From NCBI RefSeq assembly GCF_901709675.1, contig NC_051106.1:8876001-8940000 (forward strand): 64,000 nt of DNA, read 5' to 3'. The notes under the pieces are model-generated. The model searched no databases. It was not told the DNA's origin and was given only the letters and a program-made list of their open reading frames with translations. Both the position numbers and the translations under genes were made by a program. The DNA comes from Syngnathus acus (taxonomy: Eukaryota; Chordata; Actinopteri; Syngnathiformes; Syngnathidae). The stretch's first letter is position 1; every line of letters begins with the position of its first letter. Shown one piece after another: positions 11,527-22,972 of this stretch.

Positions 11527-14500
11527 ATGAGCGGCTTGACAGTCAAGCTGGACCCCCGCCGGGTCCAATGGGGCGCCATGTGGCACACCTTTACGTCACG
11601 CGTCTTGAGGACCAAGCCCGTGGAGTCCATGCTGGACTCAGCAACGTCAGGCACGGGCCCACACGGCACCCGGCTGGCCCGCGTGCTGTCCACCGTGGAC
11701 CTGGTGTCGCTCGGCGTGGGCAGCTGCGTGGGCACGGGGATGTACGTGGTGTCGGGCCTGGTGGCCAAAGAGATGGCGGGCCCCGGCGTCATCGTGTCCT
11801 TCATCATCGCCGCTGTGGCCTCCATCTTGTCCGGTAAGAGAGTCGCCATCCTAGGCGTCGATCGGATCACGATAACCTTCAGCTCCGTGCGGCAGGAGTG
11901 TGCTACGCCGAGTTCGGCGTCCGTGTGCCAAAGACCACCGGCTCGGCCTACACGTACAGCTACGTGACGGTGGGCGAGTGCGTGGCCTTCTTCATCGGCT
12001 GGAACCTGATCCTGGAGTACCTGATCGGCACGGCGGCGGGCGCCTCGGCGCTCAGCAGCATGGCCGACTCGCTGGCCAATCACAGCATCAGCGGCTTCAT
12101 GATCAAGCACATCGGAACCCTCAACGGCTTTGGTGAGAGTCGGTTACATCCTAATATATACTCATTATTTACGCTTTGCCTCGGCAGCACAATAGCACGC
12201 AAGGAGGCTATTAGAAGACAGCCACGATCATTTCCCAGATGGTCAGACAACTTCGTGTTTTTTAATTGCAAAACTGAAGGATGTGCCATCCGTCGTGTGG
12301 CGGGCCGGTCGCCTGGCAACACGCGTATCGCATCACCCGACCTCGGCCCGGCTCTTGTTTGCGCTGCGGCTCGGTATCGGCGGCAAACATTGACTGGAAC
12401 ACCTGCCGTACTGTTGAAAAGCAGCACCATAAAAAAAATCTAATGTGTGTTTTTGCGATCAGGTAAAGGAGAGCAGTCGTATCCGGACCTGCTGGCGCTG
12501 GTGATCGCGCTGCTGGTGACTGTCATCGTGGCGCTGGGTGTGAAGAACTCTGTGGGCTTCAACAACGTGCTGAACGTCATCAACCTGCTGGTGTGGCTCT
12601 TCTTGATGGTGGCCGGGCTCTTCTTTGTCAACGGGGAGAACTGGGACCACGGCAGGTTCTTGCCTTTCGGCTGGTCGGGGGTACGTCAATTATTTACGGC
12701 TTGTTTGTTTGTGCAAAAAAAAAAAGGAATCCGTCTGGTTTGCTTGTCGCCGCAGGTGATGCAAGGCGCCGCCACGTGCTTCTACGCCTTCATCGGCTTT
12801 GACATCATCGCCACGACGGGAGAGGAAGCCAAAAGTCCCAACACGTCCATTCCGTACGCCATCACCGCCTCGCTGGTCACGTGTCTGACGGCGTACGTGT
12901 CGGTAGGTTGCCGTGGAAACCGCGCACCTACAGCCTGCCGGCCTTTATGCTACAACTGTCTGAGTTTGTGACTCTGACACGTCGGATGACGGTTGCCAGG
13001 GGCAACGGCTGCCTCAGAATAAGAAGGGGCCAATGCTGCGGCAAATCCAGTTCACTGCATCCAGCACAATGTTATGGCACCGCCCTTGTCCACATGCTTG
13101 ATGAATTGCTCTTTTGTAACCGTGTTAGCAGGATGACCAGGGGCGGCACTACAAGGTGGCCAGGACAGGCAGGCCCACCCCGCTGGCCACCCCTCATCTA
13201 GGGGGCCATTTTCATAGCTGTGTTTTTATGTTTCCATTTTATTTCCATTTTTCACATTGTTGTTAGATTGCTTGATAATTAATTTGGTCGGTCCGGTGTT
13301 GCCGGCAGGTGTCCGTCATCCTGACCCTGATGGTCCCCTACGACCAGATCGACGCCGACGCCCCCTTGATGGAGATGTTCGCCATGCACGGCTGCATGTT
13401 CGCCAAGTACATCGTGGCGGTGGGCTCCATTGCCGGGCTCACGGTTTCGCTGCTGGGCTCGCTCTTCCCCATGCCCAGGGTCATCTACGCCATGGCGGGC
13501 GACGGCCTGCTCTTCAAGTCAGTCCCCGTATTGTTTTTCAGACCTCTCAAACTTCTCAAATGTTGACTATGTGCGTGATTGCGCACAGGTTCTTGGCCCG
13601 CGTGTCTTCCTACACAGAGACCCCCGCCGTGGCTTGCGTGGTGTCGGGCTTCCTGGCTGCGTTTTTGTCCCTGCTGGTCAGCCTCCGAGATCTCATCGAG
13701 ATGATGTCCATCGGCACGCTGCTGGCTTACACGCTGGTGGGTACAAGAAGCTAATTTGGCTAGGATGAGCGATGCATTTGGTGCCACGCGCATTTCGTGA
13801 TGGGTTCCTCCGTGTCCTTGTGTAGGTGAGCCTGTGCGTGCTCCTTCTGCGATACCAGCCCGAGGGCGACATCCACGGCTTCGTCAACTTCCTGTCTGAG
13901 GAACAAAACGTCAAGAGGAAGGAAGGCGTCCTGGCCGAGTGCGAGAAGGACGCCTGCTCGCCGGGCCGCGACGACCCGGATGAGCCCACCAACACGTGCG
14001 GTGCCAAGAACCTGCCGTCCCTAGGCGACAACGAGATGCTGATCGGCAAACCCGACAAGAACGCCTACGCCGCCGGCCACCCCAACTACGGCACCGTGGA
14101 CATGGGCAGCGGCATCGAGGCCGAGGAGTCGGAAGGCGGAGCCACGCGCCGGCTCAAGAAACTCCTGGGGCCCCGCTACTACACCCTGAGGATTCGACTG
14201 GGTCTTCCGGGGAAGATGGACCGGCCCACCGTCGCCACGGGGAAGACCGTCACCGTGTGTGTGCTGCTGCTCTTTGTCTTCATGTTCGCTTTCTGCGCCT
14301 TTATCATATTCGGTGAGTAGAGACATCTTGAATGGAGACATTGTTTGGCTCTTTTGGATTTCAAAAGTCATTTTGCATCCACTGTCCAGGCGCGAGCAGC
14401 ATCGAGGAAGGTCGCTGGTGGGCTGTGCTCCTCCTGATCTTGTTGGTGGTGCTGCTGGCCCTGCTGGTGGTCATCATCGTGCAACAGCCGGAGAACCCCA

Positions 14501-14968
14501 AGCGGCTGCCCTACATGGCGCCCTGCGTGCCCTTCGTGCCCGCCTCCGCCATGCTGGTCAACATCTACCTCATGCTCAAACTGTCGGCCATCACCTGGAT
14601 ACGATTCTCCATATGGTGCCTTGTAGGTGAGTTGAGCAAGAAGATGTTTCTTTGTCCTTCAGGAAACGCGAGGATTGCCCGCTCTTTGTGTCTCCCCGAC
14701 AGGCGTGCTCATCTACTTCGGCTACGGCATGTGGAACAGCACCTTGGAGATCACGGCTCGGGAGAACGAGGCGCACGCTTCCACCTACCAGCGTTACGAC
14801 CAAGGCGTGGACGAAGGCTTCTGCGGCTTCGACGACGACTTCTACCCGCCCACCGAGCTCACGTCGGGCCCGGCGGGCAGAGCGCCGCAGGCCCAGCCCG
14901 AGAGCGATGGGACGCCCGTTCGGAAGCCCGTCGCCGCCTCGGTGGATGAGGACCCCGTGGATTTCTGA
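11527..14968 (+). CDS. slc7a14: Solute carrier family 7 member 14 (CAT-subfamily amino-acid transporter-like), complete
   Basis: Nine coding exons: 11527-11833 (exon begins 11410), 11896-12132, 12463-12680, 12756-12902, 13309-13517, 13589-13736, 13826-14312, 14390-14626 and 14703-14968. All have GT-AG sites and phases sum to 752 codons. The product is a polytopic membrane protein of the APC superfamily, close to vertebrate SLC7A14, a lysosomal cationic amino-acid/GABA-related transporter of brain and retina. Hallmarks include LDPRRVQWG at the N-terminus, [20 protein letters not shown] (first transport helix), [37 protein letters not shown], and the long acidic loop with [20 protein letters not shown]. 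The length (751 aa) is close to the human protein (771). The C-terminal tail after STYQRYD is shorter and unlike human, ending DEDPVDF. Teleosts may carry two copies; which one this is cannot be decided here. Confidence 0.97.
12133..12462 (+). other. slc7a14 intron 2 (coding-exon numbering)
   Basis: A 330-bp intron between GGTGAG and a TTTTTGCGATCAG acceptor. Frames reading through it are not supported, as splicing restores the conserved [14 protein letters not shown] junction. Confidence 0.85.
12903..13308 (+). other. slc7a14 intron 4 with a small MITE-like insert
   Basis: A 406-bp intron. From about 13136 to 13205 it holds CAGGGGCGGCACTACAAGG and a later short GGGG/CCCC-rich end, resembling a miniature transposon fragment. 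It has no coding content. Confidence 0.5.
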
Positions 14969-17133
14969 AGGGATGGATCTTTTTTTTTTTTACTGCCTGG
15001 AGTGGCGGGAGTTTGGTGCAAGCGGGCATGGCAGCATGTGGATGTGGGCGCGTTGCTGTTTGTGTGTGCACTCTGTGAGCCAGATTGTCCCCCACTCCTC
15101 GTTTTGCAACGTCCTTGGCCGGTTTGTACCACCAAAAAAAAAAAAGCCACTTAAACACTGATAGCTAAGTGCAGACATGGCGGCAGATAAGCGCGGAAGC
15201 AACGCTGCTCACTTTGCTTGTTAGCAAAGAGGACAACAAGTCACAAGAAGTCAGCACGTCTTTATCACAGTCAAAAGTTCAGGACAAAAAAATACTGCCG
15301 TGTTTGATTTAGTAAAAATTCAATGCTTTCATAGCTGAGGAATTTCAAAATGGATGGATGGAGTTGATACTTAACCAATTAATTTAATACTTTAATAAAA
15401 AAAATAATTTATTGAACACTTTACCAAATAATTAACCAATTGATCACTTTAAAAAAATATAAATTATTTTGGCTAGTATTTTACATGAAATTAAGTATGA
15501 TCTAAATGTTATTCACAATCATTTGACTATGAGGAGCAGTCTTGGATGTTGTCACACTTTGTACTCGGAGTCACTTTGCTTGCGATAGTGCCTTCATGTT
15601 CCGCGATGGGATGTTTTGTTTTTATTGTTGGGTTTTGTTTGTGTCTGTGTGAGTTGCGTTCTGCATGTGGCACGAGCTTCCCGTGCGCGATGTTTTGTTG
15701 GTTTTGGAATTTTTTTTGCGCTGGCTTCCCTGTGCGTGCGTGCATGCCTTTTGAAAGAGATGGTTTGTACACTCGGTGCTGCTTCCTGGTTGCGTGGGAA
15801 CGCTTGGATTTGTTACTTGAGGAATTCAGAAAATTAATGTTGAGCAAAAGAGCAGATTGAGTCTAAAAAGATAGCTTGAAAAAAAAAAAAGTTAATTTTA
15901 ATTTTCCCATTTTTCTTATTGGGGCCTGACCGATTAATTGTAAAGTTAATTTAATTAGCCGATATTAGCTGCCTCATAATCGGACAAAAATGAGATTTTT
16001 TTGCCAATTTGTACCTGAGATTGTATCAACTCAAAGCTGCAGTGTCAGCATGTTTTTGGCTTTGTGTTGACATTTCTTTTTTGTGGCTGGTCCCTGTGTG
16101 CCCCTCTTTGCTGCATCTGTTCCCTTTTTGAAGGTGAAGCCTTATTTGTCCGATGCACTAAACCTGAGGATGCCACGCTGACCCCTCGCCCGACCTCTGG
16201 TGATTGCAAAGCCCTTCCAGTTTGTGACTGTACCTTGTTTCCCAATGGACCCTAACACTGCTCATCTATGTAACCTCCCAACTCAGCCAAAGGCGGTCGC
16301 AGCTCAGTCAAAATAACAATAAATTCAGGCGTGGCCGAGCCTGAGATGCTGGATTGTAAAAATGGTGCGTGCGTGCTTTCAGATTTGTGTAAGCGTGCGT
16401 GGAGTGTTAAGCATGTTATCCGTGCTGCATGCTGTGGTAACAAAACAAAAAAAAGCATTGTACATTCACACCGGCTCCACTTTTCAGAGCCACATAAGCT
16501 TGGAATAATTATGGTATGTTTAAATTTGATGCCAGTTCTGTCACAGTCCAATGAGTAGAAAACGGTTAAGTGTAGCGTTAAGGTGTCGTTGAGTCCAAAA
16601 CACTTCCAAGTATTTTTCTACAGCGACTTCCTGGAAGTGAAGCTCTCACAACTGGAGGCCTGACTGGAAAAGTTTATTTTTAACAACAGTCCTTTATATG
16701 AAGTAAGAAATCACAAGCAAGCTCGGATAGCAGACAGTTGAGAATATTTTAATATGATTCTACAAGACACAATCATCTCTGTTCCCCTTCTGCGTTTCTT
16801 GTTGTCTCTCACACAGTAACGAATAGATATCCCATATTTGGTTGTTCTGGTATGATTTATTAATAAAAATTTTCAGTTTTTTTTTTTAATTATTGATTTT
16901 TTTCTCTGTGTGTGTACGTGTGTGTGAGTTGTTAACTTGCTTTCAGGTGCATTTTTTTTCTGCTGAGTTGTGCTGGTGATGTTTCATGCAACAAAGAAAG
17001 TGATTTATTGCAAATAAAAAAAAAAGAAAAATGTGTGGAAGTCATTTCAACCTCATGACACGACATTCACTGAACTATGGTTAGTATGTAAAGCTATTTT
17101 TGTTTTCATTAAAAAAAAATTAACCATCTATAG
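14969..17133 (+). other. slc7a14 3' UTR and adjoining intergenic DNA
   Basis: Follows the TGA at 14966-14968. AATAAA signals occur near 16318 and at 17013-17018; the latter sits in a T-rich then A-rich context and could be the distal polyadenylation site of a roughly 2 kb 3' UTR. The segment 15920-16000 (CCTGACCGATTA and inverted CCGATATTA/TAATCGG pieces) looks like a decayed MITE. A 104-codon frame at 15546-15860 has no recognisable domain and is probably chance. Confidence 0.45.
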
Positions 17134-18635
17134 CACTGATGTCAAACTCATGAGGTCATTAGTGCACCTGCGTGAAAAGTTTTAGCTCCTGCAGACTAGA
17201 GCTTGACACGTGTGACCTTTGACCATGATATTTCCCTAATAAAGTGGCCTGTTATTAGGTACACTTGAAAATGGAGGTGTACCTAATGGAGTGTCCGTGT
17301 GATTCCCTCGTTAAGTGCACCTGCGTGAAAAGTTTTAGCTCCTGCAGAACGTGAAAGTGACCAAAAACTTTTCACGCAGGTGCGCTTAACGAGGGTAACT
17401 TGGAAACATATTGGAACGCGGCCCCGAGGACTAGAGCTTGACACCTGTGACCTTTGACCATGATATTTCCCTAATAAAGTGGCCTGTTATTAGGTACACT
17501 TGAAAATGGCGGTGTACCTAATGGAGTGTCCGTGTGATTCCCTCGTTAAGCGCACCTGCGGGAAAAGTTTTAGCTCCTGCAGAACGTGAAAGTGGCTAAA
17601 ATTTTTCACGCAGGTGTTTTTAACGAGGGTAACTTTGGAAAACATATTGGAACGCGGCCCTGAGGACTAGAGTTTGACACCTGTGACCTTTGACCATGAT
17701 ATTTCCCTAATAAAGTGGCCTGTTATTAGGTACACTTGAAAATGGCGGTGTACCTAATGGAGTGTCCGTGTGATTCCCTCGTTAAGCGCACCTGCGTGAA
17801 AAGTTTTAGCTCCTGCAGAACGTGAAAGTGGCTAAAACTTTTCACGCAGGTGTTTTTAACGAGGGTAACTTTGGACAACATATTGGAACGCGGCCCTGAG
17901 GACTAGAGCTTGACACCTGTGACCTTTGACCATGATATTTCCCTAATAAAGTGGCCTGTTATTAGGTACACTTGAAAATGGCGGTGTACCTAATGGAGTG
18001 TCCGTGGGATTCCCTCGTTAAGCGCACCTGCGTGAAAAGTTTTAGCTCCTGCAGAACGTGAAAGTGGCTAAAACTTTTCACGCAGGTGTTTTTAACGAGG
18101 GTAACTTTGGAAAACATATTGGAACGCGGCCCCGAGGACTAGAGTTTGACACCTGTGACCTTTGACCATGATATTTCCCTAATAAAGTGGCCTGTTATTA
18201 GGTACACTTGAAAATGGCGGTGTACCTAATGGAGTGTCCGTGTGATTCCCTCGTTAAGCGCACCTGCGTGAAAAGTTTTAGCTCCTGCAGAACGTGAAAG
18301 TGGCTAAAAGTTTTCACGCAGGTGTTTTTAACGAGGGTAACTTTGGAAAACATATTGGAACGCGGCCCTGAGGACTAGAGTTTGACACCTGTGACCTTTG
18401 ACCATGATATTTCCCTAATAAAGTGGCCTGTTATTAGGTACACTTGAAAATGGCGGTGTACCTAATGGAGTGTCCGTGTGATTCCCTCGTTAAGCGCACC
18501 TGCGTGAAAAGTTTTAGCTACTGCAGAACGTGAAAGGGGCTAAATCTTTTCCCGCAGGTGTTTTTAACGAGGGTAACTTGGAAAACATATTGGAACGCGG
18601 CCTCTCGAGGACTGGAGGTCGACACCCCTGGTTTA
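17134..18635. repeat. 236-bp palindrome-rich satellite, about six copies, with hAT-like ends
   Basis: The motif TTTGACCATGATATTTCCC recurs with spacings of 235, 236, 236, 236 and 236 bp (anchors 17220, 17455, 17691, 17927, 18163, 18399). Each unit contains two hairpins: one pairs ATTAGGTACAC with GTGTACCTAAT across GAAAATGGCG, the other pairs CACCTGCGTGAAAAGTTTTAG with its complement across about 25 bp. Each unit also contains GAGGACTAGAGTTTGACACC, the typical end of fish hAT MITEs. The left edge (CACTGATGTCAAACTCAT) and the right edge (GACACCCCTGG at 18622-18632) look like hAT terminal repeats, so an internally amplified non-autonomous hAT is likely. Confidence 0.85.
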
Positions 18636-18664
18636 AGTGCAAAGTGCCACACCCGCCCTCACCC

Positions 18665-18995
18665 CCACTTTCTGATTGGCTGGTTGATCTGTGACCTCAC
18701 TCGGACACTCCATTAGGTACGCCGCCATTTTCAGGTGTACCTAATAACAGGCCACATCCTGATTGGCTGTCTGACCTGTGACGTCACTTGGACACTTTAT
18801 TAGGTACACTGCCATTTTCAGGTGTACCTAATAACAGGCCACCTCCTGATTGGCTGTTGGATCTATGACGTCACTTGGACACTCCATTAGGTACACCGCC
18901 ATTTTCAGGTGTACCTAATAACAGGCCACTTCCTGATTGGCTGTCTGATCTGTGACGTCACTCGGACACTCTATTAGGTACACCACAATTTTCAG
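18665..18995. repeat. 87-bp satellite, about four copies, inverted relative to the 236-bp array
   Basis: CCTGATTGGCTG recurs at 18758, 18845 and 18932 (87 bp apart), with a diverged first copy near 18670. The unit contains GGTACACCGCCATTTTCAGG and CCTAATAACAGGCCAC, the reverse complement of part of the 236-bp unit. Three copies carry the palindrome TGACGTCA (18779, 18866, 18953) next to an inverted CCAAT box (ATTGG). Confidence 0.85.
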
Positions 18996-20285
18996 GTTTG
19001 TTCGCGATACTATGCCAGCCGACACACATTATGCCGACATTGATGTTTTAATTTTGTATTTGTTGGATTGTAGTGGATGGTGTTATTATACCGAATGTGT
19101 TTGAATAAAAGGTTGAAAAAAATCCGCTATGCCGACATTTGTTATTTAGGGGGACTCCAACTCATATAACAACGTAAAACACATACATATCGTCATGTAA
19201 AGCAGTTAGCCAAATGTCAGATTTTTGTTTTAATTAGCGAATATAGTAAAAACAAGGAATATAACACCAGACAAGTTTGAACATAAATGTTTATTAAAAT
19301 AATAATAAAAGTACATTTCAAACCAGCAATCTAATGTGAAATTGCAGTAGATATATTGGATAACAATATTCAGGCGTATATATGCATACACGTTATTTAA
19401 AAACTACTATAAGTGTTATAAAATCAAGATGACCCAAAGAGAAGCATAATCTTCCCGTTGTTGCATAACGGCGCATCCCTTCATGCAATAAAGTTAGCCG
19501 TTAGCTAACCAAACAACTTTGGAGAAACCAAAGCATAAAAAGTAGTGTTTCAGTGAATGGTTCTTTCTTTCCTTGGCAAATCGTCAATCCACATTCTGGC
19601 TTACATAGGTCACGCCAGGAGGGAGACGCAACACCTTCACTGACCGATCCGTTGATGCGCGCACGGGGGAAAGGAAGGCAGTTCACTCGTTGACTCGTTC
19701 GCGAACGGGAAAGTCAGGATTCATTCCCTCACTGATCCGTTCTCCCGATGAACTGGAAATGCAAATCACTCAATCACTGACCCGTTCACTCACAGATCCG
19801 TTCCGTTGGTGAACGGGAAATGCAATTCTCTACTCGTTCGTGAACAGGAAGTGACGTCATTTTCTTCTTCGTTTTGTTTTACCGCGAGGTGGCACCAGCT
19901 TCAATGCACATTACCGACACCGTCGAAGTCATATGAACTGAAAAGATCGTTCTTTTGAACGAATCGTTCACTCACGAGCCAACACTGACTACAATGCGGC
20001 CCGCGTAAAAAAATGGGTTTGACACCCACTTTCTATTTTTCAGTAAAAAATGACCATCTATAGTAAGGCTTTTTCTTTCTTAGTAAAAAATGACCATCTA
20101 TAGTAATGCAAGTTTTTTTCCATTAAAAAAAAATAGACCATGTATTGTAAGTCTCTGACAAACAATTTCAGACATGACTGGCGTCTGCACAAATCAAACA
20201 AGCAACCAGAAAACAAAGTCACATGTCATACAAATTTCATTTTGAAAAGTTTATGATAAAAAAAATCAAAAACAAGGGTGTACAA
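18996..20285. repeat. Remnant repeats: GAACGG-rich segment and a hAT-like end
   Basis: The part from 19000 to 19500 is AT-rich with nothing recognised. From about 19685 to 19990, degenerate copies of CGTTC/GAACGG and CACTCACTGATCCGTTC recur, ending in GAACGAATCGTTCACTC, a known style of fish hAT-derived repeat. GCGGCCCGCG followed by GGGTTTGACACCCA (20000-20028) looks like a second hAT terminus. The motif GACCATCTATAG is repeated at 20051 and 20092 and also sits just left of 17134, so the surrounding DNA was itself a short tandem repeat. Confidence 0.5.
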
Positions 20286-20826
20286 TAGGAGTGTAACGAT
20301 TCATCGATACACATCGATTAATCGATATAATGCTCTACGATTTGTTGGCATCGATGCTAAACGTAAACATCGATCTATATCGCTCGTTTTTGACCTCGGA
20401 CATTAGACACCACTTTATTTTGAAATCCAGTTCATTGTTGCTTGCGTCCTCTTTCCGGGAGCAGTGCGCGCCGTGTTGTGTTGTGAGCAGAGCAGGCACG
20501 TGAAAGGGTAGCCGACAACTACGCAGCTCCTGGGCTGGTGCTATGGCTAGTGTCCAAGAAGACGAGGAAATTCGCTCCCCTTTGGGCTTCAAGTCATTCG
20601 TTTGGAAGCACTTTGTAATTTCCTAAATAAAGAGTTTGCAGTACGTTGTTGATTTTGCGTATGAATTGTTATAAATCAGGATATTGTTCTATATCGATCG
20701 TAGAGCACTATATCGTGATGTATCGTGAATGAATCACAGCAGGCTTTAAGATATCGGCAAATATCGTATCGTGGTTCTTTGTATCGATATATCGTATCGT
20801 TACAAAACCCGCGATTTACACCCCTA
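20286..20826 (+). mobile_element. hAT non-autonomous copy 1 with a BED-transposase stub
   Basis: Terminal TAGGAGTGTAACGATTCATC and its near complement at the right end mark the copy. At 20543-20626 a 27-codon + frame, MASVQEDEEIRSPLGFKSFV then WKHFVIS, matches the start of hAT transposases with a BED zinc finger (Phe-Lys-Ser-x-Val-Trp-Lys-x-Phe). It stops before any zinc ligand. The rest of the transposase is deleted. The 85-codon minus frame here is its shadow. Confidence 0.8.
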
Positions 20827-22442
20827 GTTTGTAACCCTAACCTTGATTTAAAACCCTAGTCGGAAACCCTAACCCTAGCTTGAAACCCTAATTAGTAATG
20901 GCAAAACTCCTTGGAAACCCTGGTCGGAAACCCTAACCCTAGTTTTGAAAGCCTAGTTAGAAACCCTAATCTTAGAAACCCTAAAAGTAGTTTGAAACCC
21001 TCGTTGGAAACCCTAACCTTAGCTTTAAAACCTAGTTTGTAACCCTAAGCGTGGTTTAAAACCCTAGTCGGAAACCCTACCCCTTGTTTGAAACCCTAAA
21101 TAGCAATGGCAAAACTCCTTGGAAACCCTGGTCGGAAACCCTAACCCTCGTTTTGAAAGCCTAGTTAGAAACCCTAATCTTAGAAACCCTAAAAGTAGTT
21201 TGAAACCCTCGTTGGAAACCCTAACCCTAGCTTTAAAACCTAGTTTGAAACCCTAACCTTGGTTTAAAACCCTAGTCGGAAACCCTGAGCCTAGTTTGAA
21301 ACCCTAATTAGCGATGGCAAAACTCCTTGGAAACCCTAGTCGGAAACCCTAACCCTAGTTTGAAAGCCTAGTTAGAAACCCTAACCCTAGTTTTGAAAGC
21401 CTAGTTAGTAACCCTAACCCTAACTCTAACTCTAACTCTAACCCTAACTCTAACCCTAACCCTAACTCTAACCCTACTTTTGAAAGCCTACTTAGAAACC
21501 CTAATCCTAACCCTAACCCTAATTTTGGAAACCCTAGTCAAAAACCCTAACCCTAGTTTTGAAAGCCTAGTTAGAAACCCCAATCTTAGAAACCCTAAAA
21601 GTAGTTTGAAACCCTTGTTGGAAACCCTAACCCTAGCTTTAAAACCTAGTTTGAAACCCTAACCTTGGTTTAAAACCCTAGTCGGAAACCCTGAGCCTAG
21701 TTTGAAACCCTAATTAGCGATGGCAAAACTCCTTGGAAACCCTAGTCGGAAACCCTAACCCTAGTTTTGAAAGCCTAGTTAGAAACCCTAACTCTAGTTT
21801 TGAAAGCCTAGTTAGTAACCCTAACCCTAACCCTAACTCTAACTAACCCTAACCCTAACCCTAAATCTAACCCTAACCGTAGTTTTGAAAGCCTAGTTAG
21901 AAACCCTAATCTTAGAAACCCTAAAAGTAGTTTGAAAGCCTCGTTGGAAACCTTAAGCCTAGCTTTAAAACCTAGTTTGTAACCCTAACCTTGGTTTAAA
22001 ACCCTAGTCGGAAACCCTGAGCCTAGTTTGAAACCCTAATTAGCGATGGCAAAACTCCTTGGAAACCCTAGTCGGAAACCCTAACCCTAGTTTTGAAAGC
22101 CTAGTTAGAAACCCTAACCCTAACTCTAGTTTTGAAAGCCTAGTTAGTAACCCTAACCCTAACCCTAACTAACCCTAACCCTAACCGTAGTTTTGAAAGC
22201 CTAGTTAGAAACCCTAACCCCAACCCTAATCCTAACTCTAACCCTAACTTTGGAAACCCTAGTCGAAAACCCTAACCCTAGTTTTGAAAGCCTAGTTAGA
22301 AACCCTAATCTTAGAAACCCTAAAAGTAGTTTGAAAGCCTCGTTGGAAACCTTAAGCCTAGTTTTAAAACCTAGTTTGTAACCCTAACCTTGGTTTAAAA
22401 CCCTAGTCGGAAACCCTAACCCTAGTTTGAAACCCTAATTAG
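20827..22442. repeat. Interstitial telomere-like (CCCTAA) array with higher-order structure
   Basis: The array mixes pure CCCTAA runs (for example 21405-21475 and 21810-21860) with degenerate units such as GAAACCCTAGTCGGAAACCC and TTTTGAAAGCCTAGTTAG. The marker ATGGCAAAACTCCTTGG occurs at 20898, 21106, 21314, 21720 and 22045. The first two intervals are exactly 208 bp and later ones 406 and 325, so the array has a higher-order period with insertions or deletions. Confidence 0.9.
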
Positions 22443-22972
22443 TAGGGGTGTAACGATTCATCGATACATCGATATAATGCTCTACGATTTGTTGGCATCG
22501 ATGCTAAACGTAAACATCGATCTATATCGCCCGTTTTTGACCTCGGACATTAGACGCGACTTTATTTTGAAATCCAGTTCATTGTTGCTTGCTTCCTGTT
22601 TCCGGGAGCAGTGCGCGGTGTGTTGTGTTGTGAGCAGAGCAGGCACGTGAAAGGGGAGCCGACAACTACGCGGCTCCTGGGCTGGTGCTATGGCTAGTGT
22701 CCAAGAAGACGAGGAAATTCGCTCCCCTTTGGGCTTCAAGTCATTCGTTTGGAAGCACTTTGTAATTTCCTAAATAAAGAGTTTGCAGTACCTTGTTGAT
22801 TTTGCGATAAATTGTTATAAATCAGGATATTGTTCTATATCGATCGTAGAGCACTATATCGTGATGTATTGTGAATGAATCACAGCAGGCTTTAAGATAT
22901 CGGCAAATATCGTATCGTGATTCTTTGTATCGATATATCGTATCATTACAAAACCCGCGATTTACACCCCTA
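22443..22972 (+). mobile_element. hAT non-autonomous copy 2 with a BED-transposase stub
   Basis: Same layout as copy 1, beginning TAGGGGTGTAACGATTC and ending TTACACCCCTA. The 27-codon transposase stub (22690-22773, same peptide) is preserved. Differences from copy 1 are scattered substitutions and short deletions, for example the loss of CACATCGATTAATCG near the left end. It lies about 200 bp beyond the stop codon of cldn11. Confidence 0.8.

Noticed and set aside
15546-15860. 104-codon Cys/Phe-rich frame after slc7a14
   Set aside because: No domain, no splice context, and overlapping antisense frame of equal length; most likely chance within the 3' UTR.
17134-18635. Possible tandem RNA genes because of strong hairpins
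   Set aside because: No tRNA or snRNA features and no pol III boxes were seen; the transposon-type ends explain the structure better.
20335-20592. 85-codon minus-strand frame also present at 22482-22739
   Set aside because: It is antisense to the transposase stub inside both hAT copies; similarity between the two frames reflects the repeat, not a gene.
20827-22442. CRISPR-like or coding repeat array
   Set aside because: The units are telomere-like with irregular lengths in a vertebrate genome; the 60-codon frame at 21480 is repeat translation.
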